Positions 8,587 to 16,616 of a DNA stretch of 64,000 nucleotides are shown piece by piece; positions within the stretch are counted from its first letter, which is position 1, and each line of letters starts with the position of its first letter. The DNA is taken from NCBI RefSeq assembly GCF_011040385.1, contig NZ_JAAIKB010000014.1:62001-126000 (forward strand), in the 5' to 3' direction. The position numbers were made by a program, and so were the translations under genes. The DNA is from Falsiroseomonas algicola. Lineage in GTDB: Bacteria > Pseudomonadota > Alphaproteobacteria > Acetobacterales > Acetobacteraceae. The notes under the pieces are model-generated. The model saw nothing but the letters and a program-made list of their open reading frames with translations. It had not been told where the DNA came from and ran no database searches.

Positions 8587-9702
8587 ATGCTCCTGCTCAT
8601 TCCCGGCCCCGTCCAGACCCGCCCCGAGGTCCGCGCCTGCATGGCGGAGGACATCGCCCCCTGGGACGAGGATTTCCGCGATGAATACGCCGCCATGCGG
8701 CCGCGCATCGTGGCGATCGCCGGGGGCGATTGGGGCGAGCATGTCTCCCTGCCCCTGCCGGGCTGCGGGCACATGATCATCGAATCCGCGATCCGGACCT
8801 TCGTCCCGCCGGGTGGCACGCTGATGGTGGTGCAGAATGGCGGATACGCCGACCGCCTGGTTCGGCTGGCCGGGGAAGCCGGGCGCAAGGTCGTCTCCCT
8901 GCACGGCCCCGACAACCGTCCCATGGAGCCCGAGCGCCTGGCCGAGGCTCTGGCCGAGCATCCGGAATGCAGCCATGTCGCGCTGGTGGTGAGCGAAACG
9001 GGCACGGGCATCGTGAACGATCCCAACGTGCTCGGCCCCGTCATCGCGGCCGCTGGCCGGCGCATGATCTGCGACGCCGTTTCCGGCTTCGGTGCGCTGC
9101 CCTTCCGCATCGCCGACCATCCCGAATGCGACGTGGTCGTCTTCACCTCCAACAAGTGCCTCGAAGGCATGCCGGGCTTCGGCTTCGCCGTGGCGCCGGT
9201 GGCGCGGCTGGAGGAATGCCGTGGCAATGCCGGCTCCTGGGTCATGGACCTGGTCGATGTGCATGACCATGCGCTGCGCAACGGCTGGGGCAGCTTCCGC
9301 TTCACCCCCGCCGTGCAGGCGCTGCGCGCCTTCGGCAAGGCGATGGAGATCTACGAGGCCGAGGGCGGGCAGGCAGGCCGGCTGGCGCGCTACAGCCGCA
9401 ACAGCAAGGTGATGCGCGAAGGCCTGCAGGCGCTGGGCTTCACCCCCTATGTCGCGCCGGAACACCAGGGGCCGATCATCGTCAACGTCTTCCAGCCCGT
9501 GGACCCGAACTGGAATTTCGCCACCTTCCGGACCGCGATGAAGACCAAGGGCGTCATCCTGTCCGACTTCTACACGACGAAGGTGCCGACCATGCGCTTC
9601 GGCTGCATCGGCGCGATCGACGAATCGGATATCCGCGCCGCGCTGGCCAAGGTGGCGGAGGTGCTGGAGGAGATGGGGGTGGGGAAGCGCGCCGCGGCGT
9701 AG
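8587..9702 (+). CDS. phnW: 2-aminoethylphosphonate--pyruvate transaminase
   Basis: PLP-dependent fold-type I aminotransferase (371 residues) that converts 2-aminoethylphosphonate plus pyruvate to phosphonoacetaldehyde plus alanine, the first step of phosphonate breakdown. It starts with the family signature LLIPGPVQTRPEV and shows the cofactor residues Asp163 (ICDAVSGFG) and the Schiff-base lysine Lys190 (FTSNKCLEG). Related alanine-glyoxylate or serine-pyruvate aminotransferases share this fold, so substrate is probable, not proven. No phnX phosphonatase is visible. The ABC importer genes start 70 bases downstream. Confidence 0.82.
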   Translation: MLLLIPGPVQTRPEVRACMAEDIAPWDEDFRDEYAAMRPRIVAIAGGDWGEHVSLPLPGCGHMIIESAIRTFVPPGGTLMVVQNGGYADRLVRLAGEAGRKVVSLHGPDNRPMEPERLAEALAEHPECSHVALVVSETGTGIVNDPNVLGPVIAAAGRRMICDAVSGFGALPFRIADHPECDVVVFTSNKCLEGMPGFGFAVAPVARLEECRGNAGSWVMDLVDVHDHALRNGWGSFRFTPAVQALRAFGKAMEIYEAEGGQAGRLARYSRNSKVMREGLQALGFTPYVAPEHQGPIIVNVFQPVDPNWNFATFRTAMKTKGVILSDFYTTKVPTMRFGCIGAIDESDIRAALAKVAEVLEEMGVGKRAAA

Positions 9703-9772
9703 CCCGCCCGGGGTTGCAGCCCCGTCTTTTGCTGCCGCATAGTCCCGGGGCTTCGATCCAAGGATGGCTCCC

Positions 9773-10795
9773 ATGCGGCGACGTTCGGTACTCGGTGCGG
9801 GTCTTGGCGCGGCGGCGCTGCCGCTGGCAGGCGCCAGGGCCCAGCAGCGCTTCGCGGGGCGGGAAGTCGTGGCGACGGCCTTTGGCGGGCCGAGCCAGGA
9901 CATGCTCCAGCGCATGGTCTTCGACCGCGTGCAGCGGGAGACCGGCGCGCGCGGCACGCAGACGCCACTGCTCTCCGCCAATGCCTTCGCCCGCATGCGG
10001 GCGGAGGCGCAGGCGCCGCAGATCGACCTCTTCATGTTCAGCGGCGGCCAGCATGTGCAGGCCAAGGCGGATGGGCTGACGCAGGCCCTGCCGGCGCAGC
10101 CCCACTTCGCCAATGTGCCCGCCAACCTGAAGGACCCCGAGGGCCACTGGATCGCCTGGGGCCTGGTGACGGAAGGCATCCTCTACCGCCCCGACAAGGT
10201 GCCGAACCCGCCGAAGAGCTACCGCGACTTCTTCCGCCCGGAATTCGCCGGCCACATCGCCTTCCCGCATATCACCAACGGCTACGGCACCGATTTCCTG
10301 GTGATGCTGGCCCGCGCGCATGGCGGCGATGAGCGCAACATCAACCCGGGCTTCGATGCGCTGAAGCGCATCGCGCCGCGCGCCAACATCTTCCGCTCGG
10401 CGGCGGAGGTGCAGACGCTCTTCGCCTCCGGCGACATCTGGATCATGCCCTATGACGGGGCGTCCGCCATGCGCAGCACCAATATGGGCATCCCCGTCGC
10501 CTATGCGGTGCCGGAGGAGGGCGCGCCCTATGTCCTGCTGGTGGGCTGCGTCGCGCGGCGCAGCCGCAACGCCGACATCGCCGCCGCGATCCTGAACGGG
10601 CACCTGGAGCCCGAGGTGCAGGCCGCCATCGCCAAGGATGTCGGCTGGGCGCCGGTCAACACCGCGACGCAACTGCCGGCCGATGTCGCGCCCTTCATGG
10701 CGCCGACGGACAAGCTGGCGCATCTCGACCGCGACGTGATCAACGCCAGCCGCCCCGCCTGGACCGACCGCTTCAACCGGGAGATCAGCCGGTAG
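9773..10795 (+). CDS. ABC importer substrate-binding protein (PotD/family 1 type)
   Basis: Periplasmic binding protein of 340 residues with a twin-arginine signal (MRRRSVLGAGLG, cleavage after AGARA). Downstream segments such as VVATAFGGPSQDM, DLFMFSGGQ and DIWIMPYDG match polyamine/spermidine-type extracellular solute-binding proteins, a group that also includes aminoethylphosphonate binders. ATG 9773 was preferred over ATG 9764 because AAGGA lies 9 bases before it. It begins a four-gene transporter cluster (spacing 5 bases to the next gene) directly after phnW, so an aminophosphonate ligand is plausible but inferred. Confidence 0.82.
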   Translation: MRRRSVLGAGLGAAALPLAGARAQQRFAGREVVATAFGGPSQDMLQRMVFDRVQRETGARGTQTPLLSANAFARMRAEAQAPQIDLFMFSGGQHVQAKADGLTQALPAQPHFANVPANLKDPEGHWIAWGLVTEGILYRPDKVPNPPKSYRDFFRPEFAGHIAFPHITNGYGTDFLVMLARAHGGDERNINPGFDALKRIAPRANIFRSAAEVQTLFASGDIWIMPYDGASAMRSTNMGIPVAYAVPEEGAPYVLLVGCVARRSRNADIAAAILNGHLEPEVQAAIAKDVGWAPVNTATQLPADVAPFMAPTDKLAHLDRDVINASRPAWTDRFNREISR

Positions 10796-10800
10796 CATCG

Positions 10801-11637
10801 ATGCACGCTTCCGCCCGGCGGGGGCTCGTCGCCGCCGGGCTGCTGGCCCCGGCGGCGCTGGTCTTCGCGCTGCTCTTCATCTGGCCGCAGCTCGGCCTCT
10901 TCCTGCAATCCATGCCGCCGGGCGCGCCGCTGGCGCAGTACGAACGCTTCCTCGGCGACAGCTATTATCTCGGCGTGCTGGGCAACAGCCTGCTGCTGGG
11001 CCTCTGCGTCACGCTGGTGACGCTGGTGCTGGGCTTTCCGCTCGCCTTCCTGCTGGCGCGGGCGGAGACGCGCTGGGCGGGGCTGCTGCTGCTGCTGACC
11101 AGCTTTCCGCTCTGGGTCAGCGCCGTCGTGCGCAGCTTCGCCTGGATGGTGCTGTTCTTCCGCAACGGCGTGGCCAGCCGCCTGCTGCAATCGACGGGGC
11201 TGGTCGAATCCAACTTCCAGCTCATCGGCACCTTCGCCGGCGTCGTCATAGCGCTGGCGCAGGTGCTGCTGCCCATCATGATCGTGACGCTCTACGCCGT
11301 GATCCGCGGCATCGACCGGGATCTGGAACATGCGGCGATGAGCCTCGGCGCCTCGCCCGTGGTCGCGCTGTGGCTGGTGACGATCAGGCTGGCGCGGGGC
11401 GGCATCCTGGCGGGGTCGCTGCTGGTCTTCTCGCTCTCCGTCAGTGCCTTCGCGACGCCGTCGCTGGTGGGCGGCGCGCGGGCGCATTTCATGGCGGTGA
11501 CGATCTACGAACAGACGCTGGAACTGCTGGACTGGCCCTTCTCTGCCGCCATCGCGGCTATCCTGCTGGCCATCTCCATCAGCGTGGCACTGACCTATGG
11601 CAGGCTGCTGGGCGATGCGAAGGAGCAGGCGCGATGA
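10801..11637 (+). CDS. ABC transporter permease, PotB-like
   Basis: Inner-membrane permease subunit of 278 residues with about six hydrophobic segments. The cytoplasmic coupling (EAA-type) loop is visible as HAAMSLGASPVVALWLVTI near residue 190, followed by ALSVSAFATPSLVGG. It overlaps the second permease by 4 bases (ATGA) and follows the binding-protein gene after 5 bases, so the three are one transcription unit. It should pair with the PotC-like subunit encoded next. Confidence 0.87.
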   Translation: MHASARRGLVAAGLLAPAALVFALLFIWPQLGLFLQSMPPGAPLAQYERFLGDSYYLGVLGNSLLLGLCVTLVTLVLGFPLAFLLARAETRWAGLLLLLTSFPLWVSAVVRSFAWMVLFFRNGVASRLLQSTGLVESNFQLIGTFAGVVIALAQVLLPIMIVTLYAVIRGIDRDLEHAAMSLGASPVVALWLVTIRLARGGILAGSLLVFSLSVSAFATPSLVGGARAHFMAVTIYEQTLELLDWPFSAAIAAILLAISISVALTYGRLLGDAKEQAR

Positions 11638-12419
11638 TCTCGCTCCGCAGCCCCTTCGGCTGGGTGCTCCGCCTGATGGCGGTGCTGACCTTCATCTATC
11701 TGCTCGGGCCGCTCTTCGTCATCGTCGCGGCGTCCTTCAGCGATACGGGCTACCTCGCCTTCCCGCCGCAGGGCTTGTCGCTGCGCTGGTATCGCCAGGC
11801 GCTGGGCGATGTGCGCTACCTCAACGGCTTCTTCGTCAGCCTGCGCCTGGCGGGCACGGTCGCCGTGCTGTCGCTGCTGATCGGCACGGCGGCGGCGGTG
11901 GCCCTCACTCGCTTCCGCTTCCCCGGCCGCGCGCTGCTGGAGGCGATCTTCCTCTCGCCGCTCGTGCTGCCCGGCCTGGTGCTGGCGGTGGCGCTGACGC
12001 TGTTCTACGCGGCACATCCCGTGGCGCCGCCCGGCCTGCCGAGGCTCGTCATCTCCCATCTGCTGGTCGGCGTGCCGCTGGTGCTGCGCGTCATGCTGCC
12101 GGTGCTGAAGCGCGTCGACCCCGCGCTGGAGGAGGCGGCGCAGAATCTCGGCGCCTCCCCGCTGCATGCCTTCTTCCTGGTGACGCTGCCGGCGCTGAAG
12201 CCGGGGTTGTTCGCCGCCGCGGCGCTCGCCTTCATCTTCTCCTTCGACGAGGTGGAGATGGCGCTCTTCCTCGGCTCCGCCCGCGATGCGCCGCTGACCG
12301 TCGTGCTCTACGGCGCCGCGCAGATGCAGATGGACCCGACCGTCGCCGCCGTCTCCGCCATGCTCATCCTGCTCGCCCTGATCCTGATGGTGGCACAACA
12401 GGCCTATGCAAACCGATGA
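11634..12419 (+). CDS. ABC transporter permease, PotC-like
   Basis: Second membrane subunit, 261 residues, starting at the ATG that overlaps the previous stop (MISLRSPFGWVLR). Predicted features are an N-terminal helix with LGPLFVIVAASF, several further helices and the coupling loop EEAAQNLGASPLHAFFLVTLP. The frame is open further upstream, but that part lies in the other permease gene and has no homology. Its stop is followed by a 145-bp gap containing a striking array of hairpins before the ATPase gene. Confidence 0.87.
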   Translation: MISLRSPFGWVLRLMAVLTFIYLLGPLFVIVAASFSDTGYLAFPPQGLSLRWYRQALGDVRYLNGFFVSLRLAGTVAVLSLLIGTAAAVALTRFRFPGRALLEAIFLSPLVLPGLVLAVALTLFYAAHPVAPPGLPRLVISHLLVGVPLVLRVMLPVLKRVDPALEEAAQNLGASPLHAFFLVTLPALKPGLFAAAALAFIFSFDEVEMALFLGSARDAPLTVVLYGAAQMQMDPTVAAVSAMLILLALILMVAQQAYANR

Positions 12420-12437
12420 GTGAGAGAGTCTTGCCAA

Positions 12438-12550
12438 GTGCCGTGCTCGCGCACGGCACCCCTCAGACGCCGGGCGACCGCATCCGCGGCCTTGGCTTCG
12501 CGGCATGCGCCGCGGGCCGCCTTCGCGGCCTCGGCCGGCTACGCCGGCCG
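12438..12550. repeat. Array of four short hairpins inside transporter operon
   Basis: Four successive perfect inverted repeats lie between the permease and ATPase genes: 12438-12459 (stem GTGCCGTGC, loop TCGC), 12499-12514 (stem CGCGGC, loop ATGC), 12515-12530 (stem GGCCGC, loop CTTC) and 12532-12550 (stem CGGCCGGC, loop TAC). The last three are almost contiguous. No T-tract follows, so they look more like RNA processing, stability or attenuation elements than a plain terminator. A similar array with different sequences occurs at 48043-48202. Confidence 0.65.
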
Positions 12551-12564
12551 CAGGGTGCATCAGC

Positions 12565-13602
12565 GTGACAACAGCCTCGCCCGAACTGGTCCTGGAGGGC
12601 CTGGCCCGCCGCTACGGCAATACGACCGCCGTGGAGCGCATGGACCTCGCCGTGAAGCCGGGCGAGCTGGTCGCACTGCTCGGGCCCTCTGGCTGCGGGA
12701 AGACGACCACGCTGCGCATGGTGGCGGGCTTCGTGGAGCCGAGCGAAGGCCGCATCCTGCTGCGGGGCCGCGACATCACGACGATGCCGCCCCACAGGCG
12801 CGACACCGGCATGGTGTTCCAGTCCTACGCGCTGTTCCCGCATCTGACGGTCGCCGAGAACATCGCCTTCGGCCTGCAGCGCCGCGGCGTGCCCAAGCCC
12901 GAGGCCGCGGAGCGCGTGGCGCGCATGGTGGCCCTGCTGCAACTCCAGGGGCTGGAGAAGCGCCTGCCGAAGCAACTCTCGGGCGGGCAGCAGCAGCGCG
13001 TCGCGGTCGGCCGGGCGCTGGTCATCAACCCCGCCGTCGTCCTGCTGGACGAGCCCTTCAGCAATCTCGACGCCCTGCTGCGGGAGGGCACGCGAATCGA
13101 GCTGCGGCGGCTCCAGACCGAGCTCGGCCTGACGACCCTCTTCGTCACGCATGACCAGGCGGAGGCGATGGCGATCTCCGACCGCATCGCGGTCATGAAC
13201 AAGGGCCGCCTCGAACAGCTCGGCACGCCGCGGGAGGTCTATGACCGCCCCGCCACCCGCTTCGTCGCCAGCTTCATCGGCCGCGCCAATCTTTTCGTCA
13301 GTGCCGATGGCCGCACCAGCGAGGACGGCATCGCGCTCGACATCCCCACCCCCGGCACCTGGCTGCTGCGGCCGGAGAAGGTGACGCTGGACCAGGCCCC
13401 CGCCACGGGCCCCAACAGCGTGGCCGGGACCGTCGAGGTCGTGAGCTTCCTCGGCACCGGCGCGCAGGCCGTGCTGCGCCTGCCCGGCGGCCGCGCCCTG
13501 CTCATCGAAGGCCCCGCATCGCTCGCCGATCTCCGCCCCGGCGCCTCCGCCACGGCGCGCTGGACCCCCCAAGACCTGACCCTGATCCCGGGAGAACATT
13601 GA
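12565..13602 (+). CDS. ABC transporter ATP-binding protein, PotA-like
   Basis: ATPase subunit of 345 residues for the importer encoded upstream. Walker A GPSGCGKTT is at residues 40-48, the Q-loop sits in VFQSYALFPHLTVAEN, the signature is LSGGQQQR, Walker B is VVLLDEPFSNLD and the switch His is in VTHDQAEA. A C-terminal TOBE-like regulatory region follows (LRPEKVTLDQ). GTG 12565 was chosen because AGGG precedes it and homology starts there; the longer frame from 12505 would translate the hairpin array. The stop overlaps the next start by one base (TGATG). Confidence 0.88.
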   Translation: MTTASPELVLEGLARRYGNTTAVERMDLAVKPGELVALLGPSGCGKTTTLRMVAGFVEPSEGRILLRGRDITTMPPHRRDTGMVFQSYALFPHLTVAENIAFGLQRRGVPKPEAAERVARMVALLQLQGLEKRLPKQLSGGQQQRVAVGRALVINPAVVLLDEPFSNLDALLREGTRIELRRLQTELGLTTLFVTHDQAEAMAISDRIAVMNKGRLEQLGTPREVYDRPATRFVASFIGRANLFVSADGRTSEDGIALDIPTPGTWLLRPEKVTLDQAPATGPNSVAGTVEVVSFLGTGAQAVLRLPGGRALLIEGPASLADLRPGASATARWTPQDLTLIPGEH

Positions 13603-14570
13603 TGCGCTTCGGCACCGCGGAGGCCGCGCCCGGCGAACTCGCCACGGGCGTGATCGAGCTCGGCCACGACAATATCCTGCCGCTGGTCTCCCCCGTCATG
13701 CTGGCGCGCGGCGCGCTGCCGGGGCCGCGGCTGTTCATCCAATGCCTGATCCATGGCGGCGAGAATGTGGGCCCCATCGCGGCGGCGCGCTTCATCCGCT
13801 CGCTTGACCTGAAAACGTTCAAGGGCAGCATCGCCGCTCTGCTGGTGGCGAATCCGCTCGGCCAGCGCGCGCATAGCCGGCTGACGCCGCAGGACGGCAC
13901 CAACCTCAACCGCATCTTCCCCGGCAGCCCCACGGGCAGCGTCGGCGAACAGATGGTGGACCGGCTGCTGGCCATCGCGGGCGAGCATGGCGGGGATACG
14001 ATCCTCGACCTGCATAGCGGCGGCGAACTGACCATCACCGCCTTCTACGTCATCTATGACGACAAGTTCGACGGACCGCAGCAGCGCGCCTCCAAGGCGC
14101 TCGCGGCGCAGGTGGGCAGCCGCTACCAGTGGGGCGCGTCGGAGGGCTGGATGGATGGCACCTACCTCGCCCATGTCAGCCGCACGCATCGCAAGACCGC
14201 GCTGATCATCGAAAGCGGCGGCGGCGCGCGGGTGCGGGAGGAGGACCTCGCGAATTTCTCCACCGCGCTGAACGGCGCCGCCCGCGCGATGGGCATGATC
14301 CCGGGCGATCCGCCCGTCGCCACCGATATCCGCCGCGGCGGCAACGCCGTGCATGTGAAGTGCACCAGGGGCGGCTACTGGGAGTGCCTGGTGGAGCCTG
14401 GCCAGGACATGGTGGCGGGCCAGGTGATGGGGCGGATGGTGGACCTCTACGGCCAGGTGGTGGAGGAGATAAGCTGCCCCACCGGCCAGGCCTGGGTCGG
14501 CTCCATCCGCCGCCCCTGGATGCCCCTCTACAGCGGCGACCAGGTGGTGGAGGTGGTGGAGCGCCTCTGA
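13602..14570 (+). CDS. Succinylglutamate desuccinylase/aspartoacylase family deacylase
   Basis: Zinc-dependent amidohydrolase of the AstE/AspA family, about 322 residues. Zinc ligands are visible as His51 and Glu54 (IHGGENVG) and His138 (ILDLHSGGE); the general base is probably in ALIIESGGG. Such enzymes remove an acyl group from an N-acylated amino acid or diamine (for example DoeB in ectoine breakdown). Immediate coupling to the ABC ATPase gene suggests that the transporter brings in an N-acylated compound. The exact substrate is unknown. Confidence 0.82.
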   Translation: MRFGTAEAAPGELATGVIELGHDNILPLVSPVMLARGALPGPRLFIQCLIHGGENVGPIAAARFIRSLDLKTFKGSIAALLVANPLGQRAHSRLTPQDGTNLNRIFPGSPTGSVGEQMVDRLLAIAGEHGGDTILDLHSGGELTITAFYVIYDDKFDGPQQRASKALAAQVGSRYQWGASEGWMDGTYLAHVSRTHRKTALIIESGGGARVREEDLANFSTALNGAARAMGMIPGDPPVATDIRRGGNAVHVKCTRGGYWECLVEPGQDMVAGQVMGRMVDLYGQVVEEISCPTGQAWVGSIRRPWMPLYSGDQVVEVVERL

Positions 14571-14579
14571 CTCGAAAAG

Positions 14580-14604
14580 CCCTCTCCCCCAGCGGGGGAG
14601 AGGG
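14580..14604. terminator. Palindrome between convergent deacylase and DUF3830 genes
   Basis: Perfect 11-bp inverted repeat, CCCTCTCCCCC and GGGGGAGAGGG, with the loop AGC, followed by TTGGGTGAGGGG. This form of palindrome recurs between genes in many proteobacterial genomes. Its position between two convergent stops fits a bidirectional terminator or a REP-like element. Confidence 0.6.
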
Positions 14605-14618
14605 TTGGGTGAGGGGGG

Positions 14619-15098
14619 TTACTCCTCCCGCCTGATCTCCAGCATCTTCGCGCCGCGCAGCCGGATGTCGGCGCATTCCTTCGCGAAGGCGGGAAGATCC
14701 TCCGCCACCATGCGGCCGAACATCGTCACCGGCGTCCAGCCCAGCGGGCCGAAGACGCGGCCGCCATCGCCGTAGAACATGCCGATCTCCCAGAACTCGT
14801 CGGCCAGGCCCTTCATCATGTTCGGCGCCTGGTAGAACCACAGCACGTCGCCCGGCGTCGGGATCACGGTCTGGTTCTCCGGCGGCAGGCTCCTCGGGTC
14901 GAAAGTCTGGTTCTCCGGCGGCAGGCCGATCATGATCTCCGGCCCCGCGAACATCGCGTGGAAGCTCAGCTGCCGGACCGGCGTGGCGAGTGCGCCCCAG
15001 ATGGCATCGACGGTGCGGGCGGCGAGCGTCTCATGCAACTCGACCCGGCCGGAGACCCCGGCATCGACGAAGGTGAAGCGCAGCTGGCGGGGCATCAT
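14619..15098 (-). CDS. DUF3830 family protein
   Basis: A 159-residue protein resembling the DUF3830 family, which has a cyclophilin-like fold and no established reaction. Recognisable parts are the start LRFTFVDAG, HETLAARTVDAIWGALP-like segment (here LATPVRQLSFHAMFAG), the PGDVLWFYQAP loop and EIGMFYGDGG. It is odd in carrying a near-repeat, GLPPENQTFDPR then SLPPENQTVIPT, encoded by a 22-bp direct repeat 36 bases apart. ATG 15098 was chosen since homology begins there. It faces the deacylase gene and diverges from a LysR gene. Confidence 0.7.
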   Translation of the reverse strand: MMPRQLRFTFVDAGVSGRVELHETLAARTVDAIWGALATPVRQLSFHAMFAGPEIMIGLPPENQTFDPRSLPPENQTVIPTPGDVLWFYQAPNMMKGLADEFWEIGMFYGDGGRVFGPLGWTPVTMFGRMVAEDLPAFAKECADIRLRGAKMLEIRREE

Positions 15099-15223
15099 TC
15101 TCTCCTGATTCCGAAGGCGCTCAGGATCGGCCCTGACCTGCCCGCCGGTCAATCGCGGGCTGCGCGAAACCATCCGCGCCGGCTCAGCGAAGCGTGGTCC
15201 AGGCCCCACCCCGAGGCAGGACC

Positions 15224-16102
15224 ATGGACCTCCGCGAGATGCGGTATTTCGTCGCCGTCTGCGAGACGCTGAACTTCACCCGCGCCGCGGAGCAATGCGG
15301 CGTGACGCAACCCACGCTGACCCGCGGCATCCAGAAGCTGGAGGCGGAGCTCGGCGCGCCGCTCTTCGCGCGCGAACGTGGCCATACGCATCTCACCTCG
15401 CTCGGCCGGCTGGTGCAGCCGCGGATCGAGGACATCGTCGCGCGCAGCGCCCATGTGCGGAAGCAGGCCAGCCTGCATCTCCGCCTGCAGGGGGCGGAGC
15501 TGCGCCTTGGCGTCATGTGCTCGATCGGCCCCGCGCGCTTCAGCCGCTTCCTGCAGGGCTTCCGCGCCTGCCGTCCTGGCATCGACCTCTCGCTGGTGGA
15601 TGCGACGCCGCCGCGCCTGTCGGAGATGCTGCTGGATGGCGACCTCGACGCCGCGCTGATGCCGGAGCCCGAGGAGTATGCGGAGCGGCTGAAGGTCGAG
15701 CCGCTCTATGCCGAGCGCTACGTCGTCGCCTGCGCGCCGGGCCATCCCTTCGCGGCGCGGGAGACCATCCGCATGCGCGACATGGACGGCCAGCCCTACC
15801 TGTCGCGCCTCAATTGCGAGCATCGGGAGGTGCTGGCGGAGCGACTGGTGGAAGCGGGTGCGACGCTGGTGCGCGCCGCGTGCAGCGAGCGGGAGGATTG
15901 GATCCAGAGCCTGGTCGCCGCCGGCATGGGCGTCTGCTTCCTGCCGGAATACAGCGCGGTGCAGCCGGGCCTCGTGTTGCGGCTGGTGGAGGATGCGCCC
16001 ATCGCGCGTCACGTCTCGCTGGCGACGGTCGCCGGCCGGCGCTGGTCGCCCTCGCTCGTGCCCTTCATGGAGGCGCTTCGCCGCAGCGACCTGGTCGCGT
16101 GA
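15224..16102 (+). CDS. LysR family transcriptional regulator
   Basis: DNA-binding regulator of 292 residues. The N-terminal winged helix-turn-helix spans about residues 1-60 (MRYFVAVCETLNFTRAAEQ, then VTQPTLTRGIQKLE), followed by a linker helix and a two-lobed effector domain (RLGVMCSIGP onward). LysR proteins usually control the divergent neighbour, here the DUF3830 gene 125 bases away, and perhaps the deacylase/transporter locus. The effector is unknown. The ATG at 15224 fits the conserved family start MDLREMRYF. Confidence 0.88.
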   Translation: MDLREMRYFVAVCETLNFTRAAEQCGVTQPTLTRGIQKLEAELGAPLFARERGHTHLTSLGRLVQPRIEDIVARSAHVRKQASLHLRLQGAELRLGVMCSIGPARFSRFLQGFRACRPGIDLSLVDATPPRLSEMLLDGDLDAALMPEPEEYAERLKVEPLYAERYVVACAPGHPFAARETIRMRDMDGQPYLSRLNCEHREVLAERLVEAGATLVRAACSEREDWIQSLVAAGMGVCFLPEYSAVQPGLVLRLVEDAPIARHVSLATVAGRRWSPSLVPFMEALRRSDLVA

Positions 16103-16145
16103 GGGCGATACGCGCGCTGCATGGAATCGATCCGTGCAACGCATT

Positions 16146-16167
16146 GGCGGTGCCACGCGGCACTGCC
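16146..16167 (+). terminator. Small hairpin after LysR gene
   Basis: Imperfect inverted repeat GGCGGTGCC and GGCACTGCC around ACGC, about 45 bases after the LysR stop and 57 bases before the next start. There is no T-run, so termination is only a possibility. Confidence 0.3.
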
Positions 16168-16223
16168 GGATAGTCCACTCGCCGGCGCATCGCAACGTGG
16201 TGTGTCGCCATCAACGGAGAAGA

Positions 16224-16574
16224 ATGATGAAGGCTGTTCTGCCAACCCTGCTCGCGGCCGCGGCGATGACCCTGACGGTCTCCGCGGCGTCCGCGCAGAG
16301 CTATCCGCGCGTGACCGGCACCGGAGAGAATGTGATGGTCGATTACGGCCCGATGCCGGGCAACATCCTGGGCGGCGGTCGCGTCATCGCAACGCGGATG
16401 GGCGCGATGGGCGATGTGGACCTGCTCCACCTCGACGGCATGTTCGCGCTCGCCCCGCGCGAAGGCTTCGTCCCGCTGACGATCGGCAGTGGCGAGGGGG
16501 CGGAGACCGTCTGGGTGCCCGCCGCGATGGTCGCGATGATGCGCCAGGCCCGCCAGAGCATGCCAGCGCGTTGA
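16224..16574 (+). CDS. Small secreted protein of unknown function
   Basis: A 116-residue protein not recognised as a named family. It has a clear Sec signal peptide (MMKAVLPTLLAAAAMTLT, cleavage after ASAQ) and a mature part of about 90 residues rich in Gly, Met and acidic residues (GNILGGGRVIATRMG, FVPLTIGSGEGAE). The double ATG start follows GGAGAAGA, a good ribosome site. It should be periplasmic. A stem-loop terminator follows it and faces the OmpW gene. Confidence 0.72.
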   Translation: MMKAVLPTLLAAAAMTLTVSAASAQSYPRVTGTGENVMVDYGPMPGNILGGGRVIATRMGAMGDVDLLHLDGMFALAPREGFVPLTIGSGEGAETVWVPAAMVAMMRQARQSMPAR

Positions 16575-16581
16575 CGCGGAT

Positions 16582-16609
16582 GCGCCCGGGGCCTTGCTGC
16601 CCCGGGCGC
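16582..16609. terminator. Bidirectional hairpin terminator
   Basis: An 11-bp perfect inverted repeat (GCGCCCGGGGC and GCCCCGGGCGC) with a six-base loop lies between the convergent stops of the small secreted protein and the OmpW gene. No T-tract is present. Confidence 0.55.
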
Positions 16610-16616
16610 CACGCGA

